Below, piece after piece: positions 55,340 through 64,000 of a stretch of 64,000 nt of DNA; the first letter of the stretch is position 1; every line of letters starts with the position of its first letter. The position numbers were made by a program, and so were the translations under genes. The notes beneath the pieces are model-generated. The model saw only the letters and a list, made by a program, of their open reading frames with translations, was not told where the DNA came from and did no database searches. Source of the stretch: Gyromitra esculenta (Eukaryota; Ascomycota; Pezizomycetes; Pezizales; Discinaceae); NCBI GenBank assembly GCA_038503075.1, contig JBCAML010000020.1, positions 806,001 to 870,000 of the forward strand, read 5' to 3'.

Positions 55340-56163
55340 GTTTTTTTTTTTTTTGTTTAAATCATTTGATTATTGTTTCTAGGTACAAAACCACTTATGC
55401 AACACAAAGGTTATGAAGTCAAAACACCTATCCCCAGCAGTAACCATCCACACCCCAGGATAACAAAAGAAAGATACAAAGGAGAATAAATAAACCAAAC
55501 CTATAGGCGTGCCTATAGGGAAGTGACACCAATGATGATCACAATGATCCCGCAGTATATGACTTTCTCAAGTAGGGAGACATAACCATTTTGGTACTAA
55601 AAAAGTAAAGAAAAAGTAGATGAAGAAACGGAAACTGCAGAAGATAGCTGATCCGAGGTTCCAGTGAGTGATAGAGGGTGCCAGTTATTCCACTTAGGTG
55701 GGTAGCCGGTCATGGTGTGGCGAATATAGTTTACGATTGGTTGCAGTTGGGTAGGGTCGTTCCAGATATCTTCAACAGAGATTAGGTCAGGGATGAACTT
55801 CTCTCTGGCTTCTGCCCTAGCTGGGCAGGGAAGAATTCCATGCTCAAGGTCTTCGTCTTCTTCTTGGCATCTGGGGCAGCTTTTGGAGAGGCCCAGGGAG
55901 TGCCAGGACTGGTGGGTGGCAAGGTAGCTTTTGCAGGGACGGAATTGGTGGAGTCTTCCACTCATGAAGTGGTCCAATCTCATGAAGGTTGGTTCAACAG
56001 TGGAGAGAGGAGTGGTGTAATAGGAGGGAGGGGGGCGAAACGTAGACCAAAGAGCCATGCTGAGCTCTTGGACCATAGCTGGTGTGATGGTAGGTGGTTC
56101 AAAGGAGGATTAGAGATTGTTCTGTAGTGCGTTGTTGATTAAGACACACAGTTGATCAATTGG
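55340..56163 (-). mobile_element. 5'-truncated LINE, ORF2 C-terminus and poly(A)
   Basis: On the minus strand a frame from 56076 to 55597 encodes MRLDHFMSGRLHQF...HSLGLSKSCPRCQEEDEDLEHGILPC, the C-terminal CCHC-like segment after the RT/RNase H region in Tad1- or I-type LINE ORF2 proteins. The 3' UTR leads to a poly(A) (T run at 55340-55354 on the plus strand) and its final ~100 bp are shared with LINE copy 1 (50038-50140). The 5' truncation is at the junction with the right arm of the inverted repeat. Confidence 0.75.
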
Positions 56164-56315
56164 CAACCTCTTCAATTGAAAGCTCACCACCCACCACCTT
56201 TTGCGTTGCAACGGCGTTACACACAGCCAAAAGTCTTTAGCACTTTGGCTTCATTTCATTACCCCGCTCACAAAAACAAGTTGGATCCTTGTTTTAACAA
56301 CACCACTCCGATCGC

Positions 56316-58088
56316 ATGTCTTCAGAAGACACAGCTAGAATCTTTACACCTCTCTTCCCCTCTCTCCAAAGAGACGAAGCCTCCACCACTCCTGCTTCCT
56401 CCGCAACTGCCATGGCGGAACCAAAAACTCCCTCACCATCAAAACAGCAGAGAGCTGACACCTCTCCTCCATCACCACCTGTCTTTTTCCACCACACTAA
56501 TTGGATTTCTATGATCCAAAATAAGGACAACGGGATCTCTCAAGGAGCGAGGTTTCGTCAAGCCCTTTGGTATCTCCAAAGGTGAGTAGTGCTACTTGAA
56601 CGAAAGCTAGCGACAACAGTTTAGGCTATGAATCCACAGGTTCTACAATGGAAGGGAGTTATGATTACTCCGACAGCGAAACTACTTTGATGTAGTGGAG
56701 TTATAAGATGAGAAATATCACTGAGGCGACGAAGGATTTATGACAATCCTGGCTTGTATTGTAGGATACAAGCAGAGTGACAATAGAAGACGTTGCTTAA
56801 TGAAAGAAGAAGGAAAAGTACAATAAGAGGGAAAGACCCTTCGCTTATATACCCATAAGCCAACTCTTCGATAACAAACATATGACTCATTGTACTTGGG
56901 AAGCCAAAGAAAACATGTTTAAACGACCTTGCTAAACAACCACACAACTGTGAACCCAACCAACCAACAAACAATACCTGTCCATGAAAGGATCACAGCA
57001 GCCCCCATGACCCTAAAGACAGTTAGTCAGTTCCTAACAAAGGTTGACGAACTGAACCTCATCCACTTCACCTCCCTCCTTAACATGATCCAGCATCTAC
57101 AAAGCGAGGTCACCCTACTGAATGAGGCTGCTAAGAGTCTAGCACCTCTCCCAAACATGTTTCCAGAGTCACCAACTCTGAGCAAACAAGAGCGTGTGCA
57201 CCTTCTCACAGTAGGGAAAGCAGCACCCCCAGCACCACCTGCACCTTTTAGTGCTCCTCCTCCTCCTGCACCTGCTGTTGCAATTCCCGCTCCCCCTGCC
57301 CCAAAGCCTTTACAATGGGCCCAGGTGGCCGCCAGCAAACCCAAGAGAAAACCCCAACCAGCAAAGGCCAAACAGGCTGCAAACACACCTGCCCCTAAGA
57401 CTTCATCCTCCCCTCCCTCAGCATCCCCCACCATGCGCACTCGTTGTTTGATTGTCAAACGCGACAGCACTCCCCTTACTCAAGGGTCGCCCACCAAACT
57501 CAGAGATAAACTTAACTCTGCTATTGGTTCCATCACCATCCAGTCTGTGGCAATAGACACACATTCCCAGAATGTGTCATTAACGGTCATGAACAATATG
57601 TTTGCCAACACCCATTACAGAAAAGTTGGCCAATTCCTTTACCTCAGCCCAGGAGCTCGCTCCCTACACCTTGACGAACCATTGCACCAACTTGTTGTAC
57701 ATGGTATCCCCACCTCTATGGAACCCTCTGCCATTCAGCAAGAGCTCTGCAATTTCAACCCTGGCCTGATTATGGATATCCCCCCCAAGATGGCTCACTT
57801 TACCTGAAAAACGAAGAGGAAAAACAGTTTCCTCAATTGTTATCACACTCTCTGGCCCCAAAGCCAATGAGATCGCCAACTGCACTCGCTTATCCACCTT
57901 TTCAACCACTGTCAGATCCGAACGCAAACTCTGTTTCGGACCCTCCACCCAGTGTTCCCAATGCCACAAATTTGGACACCAAACAAACAAATGCCCCAAT
58001 CAACCATGCTGTCGCTGGTGTGTGGGACTCCATCCTACGGCTGCTCATAGCTGCCCCACACTCTCTTGCTCAACTAAAAGCCACCCCT
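56316..58088 (+). pseudogene. LINE ORF1, copy 2
   Basis: Identical in translation to copy 1: ATG at 56316, solo LTR B at 56548-56989, RRM-like part, C7 frameshift at about 57780-57787 and CCHC knuckle at about 57945-57990. It is cut at 58088 by element F at exactly the same base as LTR D cuts copy 1. The missing zinc-binding C-terminal segment should lie beyond element F, outside the window. Confidence 0.8.
56548..56989 (-). repeat. Solo LTR family B in LINE ORF1 (copy 2)
   Basis: Mirror image of 52388-52829 with target duplication GGATC at 56543-56547 and 56990-56994. Its presence in both arms shows that it inserted before the inverted duplication. Confidence 0.92.
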
Positions 58089-58825
58089 TGTAACGGATCT
58101 ACAATACTGTTACCTGCAGTGAAGCATAATAGCACCAGACAAGCAGAGAGGTAGTAAGGATCAGCATGAGTGGTGTAGCTACCACATGTTAGAGGATACC
58201 TGCTACCCTGCTGTTCAGATGGAATGGAACCAGCGAGAATAACATTAGCTGACGAGCCAATGATATATCTCCGGTGATACCAAACACAGGAAGCTCCTGT
58301 GGTGGCGTTTCCAGTCCATCTGTGCATGTACTAGCGGCCCAGAGCCACTGGTGCGGCAATAGGGAAACTATTAAGTGCAGGACACCTCACATGCAACAGT
58401 AGACTGATCAGCGCCGATTCCTGCATCCAGCATAGGCATGGCATGCAGCTGGCGGATCTAGAAGGTCTAACTGGACAGAACAACCGAGGAGTGCCGGAGA
58501 GCGCCGAAGTGATCATTAGCTGAATTCTGAGGTGCCCCGCTCACAATATCTTGGCATGTTCTCAAGGTCTCGACGGGCCCCCAGCAGAGTAGAACAGAAA
58601 GAGGACGGCGAGTCAGCAGCACTATAACGATAGTGCATGACCCCGCCACCTGTTGCTCTTCTTCCCAGTCTCATCAAAAAGACAGAATACTACCGAGTAG
58701 AGCCCTTAAGATTATTGAGTATCTTGCATGAAATACTCTTAACATCTCAACCTGATTTAGTATTTGCAACGGCCGTATTCCTATACCTATTCCCACTACA
58801 GAGCAGTAGGACTACCCCCGTTACA
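58089..58825 (+). repeat. 5' LTR of element F (family D)
   Basis: 737 bp from TGTAACGG to CCGTTACA. One difference from the mirror solo LTR at 50552-51288 was seen (58729). It is followed directly by the putative primer-binding region GTATAATCTTAAGGC. Confidence 0.9.
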
Positions 58826-58888
58826 GTATAATCTTAAGGCTTCAATCACCTTGAGATTCCTTCCAAAAAAAACCCCGCCTCCCGTCAC

Positions 58889-59125
58889 ATGCCTGGGTCC
58901 TGGGTTTGGGAACTTCTATCCCTTACCTGCTGCAGTATCACCAGAAAATCGCACCAGCCATCTCTCTTAGAAGAGACCTTTCCAGACTGGTTAGACGAAA
59001 CCTACCTTCTACAGAACTGCAGACCAGCACCATCGGTTCCAGAGCGCGCCTATATCCCCTATACACCCTACAATGCCTCCAAAAGCCAGCACCTCATCTA
59101 CACCCGCCATTGCAGCACCCCCTGA
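58889..59125 (+). other. Upstream reading frame in the F leader
   Basis: An ATG-initiated frame of 78 codons that overlaps the gag start by 53 bp in another frame. It contains ETFPDWLDETYLL, similar to VEVIPEWLDQEYLP in the E2 leader. It could be a translated upstream ORF that tunes Gag synthesis, or the remnant of an older N-terminus of Gag. Confidence 0.45.
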
Positions 59126-61212
59126 GGTCCTCGCTATTACCTGGGAACCCAAGGAACTTGCAGTTGGGCAAGATGATCTCTTGCAGCTAATCAAAAACCC
59201 ACGCTCTGCCATTCAGAAGTACATCCCCGAAATCAAGCTACCATGGACAGACAGTACCACAGTTACCATTCTAGAATTCTTTAATACAGTCCAAGATGCG
59301 CTAAAAGAATATGTCGACATAAACGTCAAACAATCATCCTCTATTATCAGTATTCTTGTGGAACGGCAGAAAGTGGAACAATTTGTCTTGGGAGAAGCAA
59401 TGAGATACCTGAACGAAGAAATACTAGGCTGCCAGAGGATCATCCAACAACTTCTGACAGAGAAGACTCAAGTTCTTGACGATCCAATGGACCTAGATAT
59501 CCCAGAAGCAGTCTCTTTCCCCCCTAACTTCTTGCTCCAGATCCAAGAAGCAATTGACAACGGCCAGCTACACATTCAACCACCCCCGCCACCACCAAAG
59601 AAGAAGAAAGGAAAGAGGAGAGAGAGAGCTAACACTTTCTCCCCGGAGGAATTTCCTATAACTATTCAAGCTACACCTCCCCCCCAAGAACCAATGACGC
59701 CAGCAAATCCAAGAGACACTGCCGTCGCTCCTCCTAGGAATTCAACCCCTCTCCCCCCATCGCTGCCGCCTCCCAGATTTGGCAAAGATCTAACAGCATT
59801 TGGACGAGGCCCACCTCCGCCAGGACTCCCGCCCCCATGGGCTAATTCCCCACCAGGAAACAGTGGTGAGGCTAGTGGAAGTGGAAGGATTGGTAAGGAG
59901 GAAGAAACCGGAGGAAAAGGAGGTGAAGGAATAGGTGGCGGTAGTGGAGGAGGAGGATTGACTGGAAAAGGAGGAGGAGGAGACCCGGGAGACGATAGTA
60001 GCAGTGGAAGCTCACTAGGAGGAGAAGGAGATAAAAGGAAGTGGAGGAAGTATTTTCGCAAGAAGGGACGGCAACAAGAGGACAGAATGTTTAGACTTAT
60101 CGAAGCAATGATGTCTGGCAGAACCACATCACCCTCCACCAACAGAGGCAGAGAACCAAAAGCACCTCAGCCCAGCAAGTTTAAGGGTGAAGCCAGCGAT
60201 GTGGACCGATTCCTCCGCCAATGCGAAAATGTCTTCATCATTGAGGCATCCAGTTTCCAGCAAGAATCAATTAAGATCCGCTACACTGGTAACCTCCTAG
60301 AGGGCCAAGCAGCAGTCAACTGGTACGAGGCCTATCACAACCTCATAGACCAAGGCGCCGCCGATAGAGCTGCAGGAAAGCCTGTACAGCTGGACCCCTA
60401 CTGGATGAGCTGGTCAGCTTTCACCAGTTCATTTCGATCCTCATTCGGCGACAGGGTAACGAGAGAAGAAGCAGTGGCCAAGTGGGACAGGCTCACTCAG
60501 ACCGGCGGGATTGACAGTTTCCTAGACCAGATTGTCCAGCTTATGTGGAAGACAGGCTATAACGGCGAGATTGTGGATGATAAAATATCCCAAGGTCTCA
60601 ATGCTGAATTAGCACTGGATTGGGCAAAGGTTGCTAGTAAACCTTCCTCTCTTTTCGAACGAATCCAGATGATCCGCCACATGGGACATATCCTAGAAAG
60701 ACATAGGAAGTCAAGAGCCCCAGAAACCCGCCCAGAGAAGAGGAAGGAAGAGAAGAAAGGAAAAGGAAGGCAGAGAGCCCAGGGTGCAACTGCCAACTCC
60801 AAAAACAAACCCGCTGGTGAGGCAAGACCTCCTAGTGAAAGAAAAGATAAGGCTGTGGAACTTAAAGGTATGTCAAGAGTACATTCCCCCGAAGATCATT
60901 ACCACTAGCTAACTTTTTCCCTCGCCAGGTATCCCAGAGAATATCTTAGAAGAGCGAAAAAAGGCTGAGAAGTGCCTCAGATGTGGGAAAGGAAAGCATG
61001 CTTGGTACAACTGTTGGACTTCTGCGCCAGTAACTGTTAGAGTTGCTGCAACAAGGAAGAGGAAGAGACCAGAGGGTTCTGGAAACCCCGGCGCTTCAGA
61101 TCCAAAGAAGGGAAAAATAGCCACTGTATCTAGTTCAATTCCGCCAAAGGAAGAAGCCCGGGTATCTGTCTTCACCTCAGCAGAAGGTGATAGCGGTCCG
61201 GAAATGTACTAG
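59073..61212 (+). CDS. gag: Element F Gag, one 61-bp intron
   Basis: Exons 59073-60867 and 60929-61212 join in frame to 692 aa. The first exon starts PPKASTSSTPAIAAP, has a helical N-terminus, a KKKKGKRRERANT basic patch, a Pro- then Gly-rich low-complexity middle (about residues 210-320), and a retrotransposon-gag domain (PSKFKGEASDVDRFLRQCEN, WYEAYHNLI, WSAFTSSFRSSFGD, FLDQIVQLMWKTGYN). Without splicing the frame stops at 60908, before the nucleocapsid part. With the GT-AG intron (60868-60928) removed, the CCHC knuckle CLRCGKGKHAWYNC is joined. Splicing therefore appears to decide whether Gag carries its zinc knuckle. The final residues are PEMY. Confidence 0.85.
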
Positions 61213-61394
61213 ATAGCCACAATTTTTTTAAAATAGGGAGTTGATCTCCGAAAATATATTTCATTCTTGTTCACACACTGGCTGAGGATGGGTTGCTATT
61301 ACCCGAAATCGCAGGCGATACCAGTGACTCCTAGTTACACTCTGACACAGATATATTCACTGTCAGTTGATATCCCCCGAAAAAAGCTACAAAG

Positions 61395-64000
61395 ATGTCT
61401 ACAGGCTACACTCCCATGACTAGAGGCGGCATAAGTAAGACCCTGTCCGAGAGGCAAAGGGCAAAACGCAACAGAGAGCATAGCCATGAAGACACCCCGC
61501 CAACAAAAAGAAGAATGGAAGATGTACCTGAAGAGCCGGTACATGGGCAGAGACCTATCTTGCAAGCTGAGTTAAACTGGCGAGTGAAGAACCACATCAG
61601 CAGATGCCATGGGCGCTTCTTGTTTGATACCGGTTGCACTGGACCTATCCTCAGTGAAGAGTTTGTAAAGAAGGAAAAGATACCTGTACATCGGCGTGAA
61701 TCTCCCATTCAGATGTTTGATGCCCAAGGAGATGTCATGATGGGAGCTGGCAAGTACTACACTGCTACCCTAAACATGATCATGGGCAAACATGAGGAGC
61801 TTATCCGCTGGGAAGTTGGCACCATAGAGGGCGGCATATCCGGGTATCTTCCCATATCATGGGCACACAAACACAACCCAGACTTTGACTGGCATACAGG
61901 CCGCGTCAAATGGAGGAGTGACTACTGCAAGAAGCACTGCATTCCCGCTGACGTTCACATTGAGGTCATAGAAGACTGGGAGATGATGGCTGAAGATGCA
62001 GCCAACGTACACCAAATCGGTGCCGCAGTTTGGCATGATGAGCAGGGAGGTGACGTCTCAGTAAGACTCCCTCCAGAGTACAGAGAATGGGCAGATGTCT
62101 TCAGCAATGAGAAGAGCTCAAAGCTGCCGGAACATAGTCAGTTTGATCATCATATCAATCTGCAGCCTGGAACAAAACCCCCCTTCGGCCCACTCTATCC
62201 ATGTTCAGAGTCGGAACTAAAGGCTTTGAGGGAGTTCCTTAACAAGGCTCTACCTTCCGGTAAGATATCTAGGTCCAATTCTCCTGCCGCTGCCCCAATC
62301 CTATTTGTCCCAAAACCCAATGGTACCCTCCGCATTTGCGTTGACTATTGGGGGTTAAACAAGATTACAGTTAAGGACAAATACCCACTGCCGCTCATGA
62401 GTGAACTTAGAGACAGGTTAAGCGCAGCAAAGGTCTTTACCAAGATTGACCTCAAAGATGGTTTCAACCTACTAAGGATTGCAAAAGGAGATGAATGGAA
62501 GACTGCCTTCCGGACGAGATATGGCTTGTATGAATACAATGTCATGCCGTTTGGATTATGCAATGCTCCCTCCTCCTTCCAGGCAATGATCAATGAAGTG
62601 TTGCATGATCTATTGGATCTCGGCGTGATAGTATACCTGGATGATATACTTATCTACACTGAATCAATGGAGGAGCATCAGCATTTAGTCAAACAGGTGT
62701 TGCAGAGACTAAGAGAGTCCAACCTACACGCCCACATAGACAAGACCTTCTTTCACTTGAAGGAAGTAGAATATCTGGGGTACAACATTTCTGAGCATGG
62801 TATCTCCATGTCCAAGGAGAAAGTCAATGCTGTCCGAGAATGGCCAGTACAAAAAACTGTGAAGGATGTGCAGGCATTTCTAGGCTTCGCCAACTTCTAC
62901 AGAAGATTCATAGCTGGGTTCAGCTGGGTTACCAAGCCCTTGACTGACCTACTGATCAAAGAGAAGAAATGGTTCTGGACCGCCGCTTGTGAAAGAGCTT
63001 TTGAAGAACTTAAGCATTTATTCACAAGTGAGCCGATCCTGGTACACTTTCATCCAAGTAGGCGCACAGTAGTTGAGACTGATGCAAGTGATTTCGCAAA
63101 AGGAGCTGTTCTATCCCAGTATGGCGAGGATGGGAAGCTACATCCAGTAGCCTTCTACTCAAAGAAGTTCTCCCCCGCCGAGATAAATTATGATGTTCAT
63201 GACAAGGAAATGGGCGCCATTGTTGCCTCATTCCGAGAATGGGAACACCACCTGAAATCAGTAGATGGAGAGGTCACAGTTTTCACAGATCACAAGAATC
63301 TAGAGTACTTCAATAGTACTAAGGTCTTGACCCGCCGACAGGCCCGCTGGGCAGAAGATCTGGCAGGGTATAACTTCAAGGTGATCTATAGACCCAGTGA
63401 AAAGAATGGCAAGCCTGATGTTCTATCTAGACGATGGGATCATCGCCTAGGAGAGGGAAGTGAACCTTTGCAGACAGAAGCAAAGATGTTTTTCCGCCCA
63501 GGACAACTGGTTTTAAATCCTGCTAAGCTAGCAGCCATGAGAGTACATTCACTCCAATCCACATTCTTGCAAAGACTCCAAGATGCGGCAGCTCAAGATC
63601 CACACTGGCTAGAAATCCGCCAAGCACTAGAAGAGAAGAAAAAGGAACTAGACCCGTCACTGTCTATTGCAGGTGGTTTAGTGTTCTATAAGAACCGATG
63701 GTACATTCCGGCAGCACCAGAGTTGCGCCAGGAAATCTTCACTGAGTGCCATGATAGCAGGACCGCCAGCCAATTTGGACAGTATAAGACAGTTGAGAAG
63801 ATCAAATCCAACTTCTACTGGCCCAATATGGACAAAGACATTGAAGAATATGTCCGGAGCTGTGATACATGCCAGAGGAATAAAACATCCCGTCACAAGA
63901 AGTTTGGTGAGCTGATGCCTCTGGAGATACCCTATCGACCTTGGACATCTATTTCCATGGACTTCATAGTGGGACTGCCTGAATCTGAAGATAATACCAA
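61395..64000 (+). CDS. pol: Element F pol polyprotein, 3' end outside window
   Basis: Open from ATG at 61395 to the window end (868 codons) with no stop. The order is: basic N-terminus (ERQRAKRNREHSHE), aspartic protease (LFDTGCTGP, about residue 80), reverse transcriptase ([26 protein letters not shown] catalytic site at about residue 415), RNase H ([25 protein letters not shown]), integrase zinc finger (CHDSR...CDTCQ) and the first catalytic block (SMDFIVGLPES). VDYWGL replaces the usual VDYRGL, one C-to-T change at a CpG (CGG to TGG), which might weaken RT. It is separated from gag by 182 bp; the way it is translated is not visible. Confidence 0.9.
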   Translation, partial: MSTGYTPMTRGGISKTLSERQRAKRNREHSHEDTPPTKRRMEDVPEEPVHGQRPILQAELNWRVKNHISRCHGRFLFDTGCTGPILSEEFVKKEKIPVHRRESPIQMFDAQGDVMMGAGKYYTATLNMIMGKHEELIRWEVGTIEGGISGYLPISWAHKHNPDFDWHTGRVKWRSDYCKKHCIPADVHIEVIEDWEMMAEDAANVHQIGAAVWHDEQGGDVSVRLPPEYREWADVFSNEKSSKLPEHSQFDHHINLQPGTKPPFGPLYPCSESELKALREFLNKALPSGKISRSNSPAAAPILFVPKPNGTLRICVDYWGLNKITVKDKYPLPLMSELRDRLSAAKVFTKIDLKDGFNLLRIAKGDEWKTAFRTRYGLYEYNVMPFGLCNAPSSFQAMINEVLHDLLDLGVIVYLDDILIYTESMEEHQHLVKQVLQRLRESNLHAHIDKTFFHLKEVEYLGYNISEHGISMSKEKVNAVREWPVQKTVKDVQAFLGFANFYRRFIAGFSWVTKPLTDLLIKEKKWFWTAACERAFEELKHLFTSEPILVHFHPSRRTVVETDASDFAKGAVLSQYGEDGKLHPVAFYSKKFSPAEINYDVHDKEMGAIVASFREWEHHLKSVDGEVTVFTDHKNLEYFNSTKVLTRRQARWAEDLAGYNFKVIYRPSEKNGKPDVLSRRWDHRLGEGSEPLQTEAKMFFRPGQLVLNPAKLAAMRVHSLQSTFLQRLQDAAAQDPHWLEIRQALEEKKKELDPSLSIAGGLVFYKNRWYIPAAPELRQEIFTECHDSRTASQFGQYKTVEKIKSNFYWPNMDKDIEEYVRSCDTCQRNKTSRHKKFGELMPLEIPYRPWTSISMDFIVGLPESEDNT

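Larger units (their letters stand above)
56164..58825. repeat. Right arm of large inverted duplication
   Basis: The reverse complement of 50552-53213 with constant coordinate sum 109,377. The arm ends exactly at the 3' end of the 5' LTR of element F (58825), because in this arm the LTR leads into the full element while the other arm has only the solo LTR. Confidence 0.93.
58089..64000 (+). mobile_element. Gypsy element F, right end outside window
   Basis: A plus-strand Gypsy element: 5' LTR 58089-58825, leader with an upstream frame, gag with one intron (59073-61212) and pol (61395 to beyond the window). It is a different lineage from E1/E2/O: gag is longer and Pro/Gly-rich, gag and pol are separated by 182 bp, and no TTTAAAC frameshift signal was found. 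No stop or frameshift is seen in gag or in the visible pol, so it may be recent. It lies in LINE copy 2 with CCCCT to its left; the same pentamer is expected after its 3' LTR. Confidence 0.88.

Noticed and set aside
58070..58649. Frames conserved in all LTR D copies, such as the one with NATTGASCVWYHRRYIIG
   Set aside because: They are short frames antisense within an LTR; conservation follows from the LTR being repeated.
1..64000. CRISPR arrays, rRNA and tRNA genes
   Set aside because: No regularly spaced identical repeats with unique spacers and no recognisable tRNA or rRNA sequence; repeats here are minisatellites and LTRs in a eukaryotic genome.

Overview
The window looks like a transposon-rich region of a filamentous ascomycete genome. 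A truffle-like Pezizomycete is my guess, but the sequence alone does not fix the species. The signs are GT-AG introns of about 50-110 bp, one dynein light intermediate chain gene and one PROPPIN autophagy gene with fungal-style exons, chromodomain-bearing Gypsy retrotransposons, a LINE with zinc-knuckle ORF1, and a Helitron. Only about 4 kb (6.7-10.7 kb) is clearly host genes; most of the remainder is nested mobile DNA or its remnants.

Layout. 1-1.4 kb: three nested solo LTRs. 1.4-6.7 kb: no gene, two MITE-like inverted-repeat elements and an array of inverted short motifs. 6.7-10.7 kb: dynein light intermediate chain (minus, 7 exons, 499 aa) and an HSV2/ATG18-like PROPPIN (plus, 4 exons, 369 aa), transcribed divergently. 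11.5-12 kb: a hairpin-repeat array and a 34-bp-TIR MITE. 12.474-40.576 kb: one composite island. An outer Gypsy element (O) is bounded by the same 5-bp target duplication, ACAGG, 28 kb apart. Inside it lie a second Gypsy (E1, in the 3' LTR of O), a third (E2, recombined with O), a 10-kb Helitron (27.098-37.075 kb) and several solo LTRs. 41.4-43.7 kb: a palindromic minisatellite broken by two solo LTRs. 45-47.6 kb: a coiled-coil ORF and a SNF2 helicase pseudogene. 50.0-58.8 kb: a large, almost perfect inverted duplication (2,662-bp arms, 2,950-bp spacer) containing a LINE ORF1. 58.1-64 kb: a young-looking Gypsy element (F) running off the window.

The Helitron is the most interesting unit. It has an uninterrupted 1,388-aa Rep/helicase protein once three short introns are removed, a multi-exon possible ssDNA-binding accessory gene, and on the opposite strand a gene for a 2-oxoglutarate/Fe(II) dioxygenase-like protein with all core residues (HxD, H, R). 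A dioxygenase carried by a transposon suggests, but does not show, a role in modified-base chemistry or in escape from DNA methylation.

The Gypsy elements O, E1 and E2 share a conserved gag-pol junction. It is a TTTAAAC slippery heptamer directly before the gag UAG, with a 6-7 nt spacer and a stem-loop whose 16-nt loop length is constant and whose stem covaries between copies. This is strong evidence for -1 programmed frameshifting. Many stop codons in the older copies are explained by C-to-T or G-to-A transitions, as expected from 5-methylcytosine decay or a RIP-like process.

Limits: coordinates of repeat ends are by eye; no database search was possible; family names rest on motif recognition.
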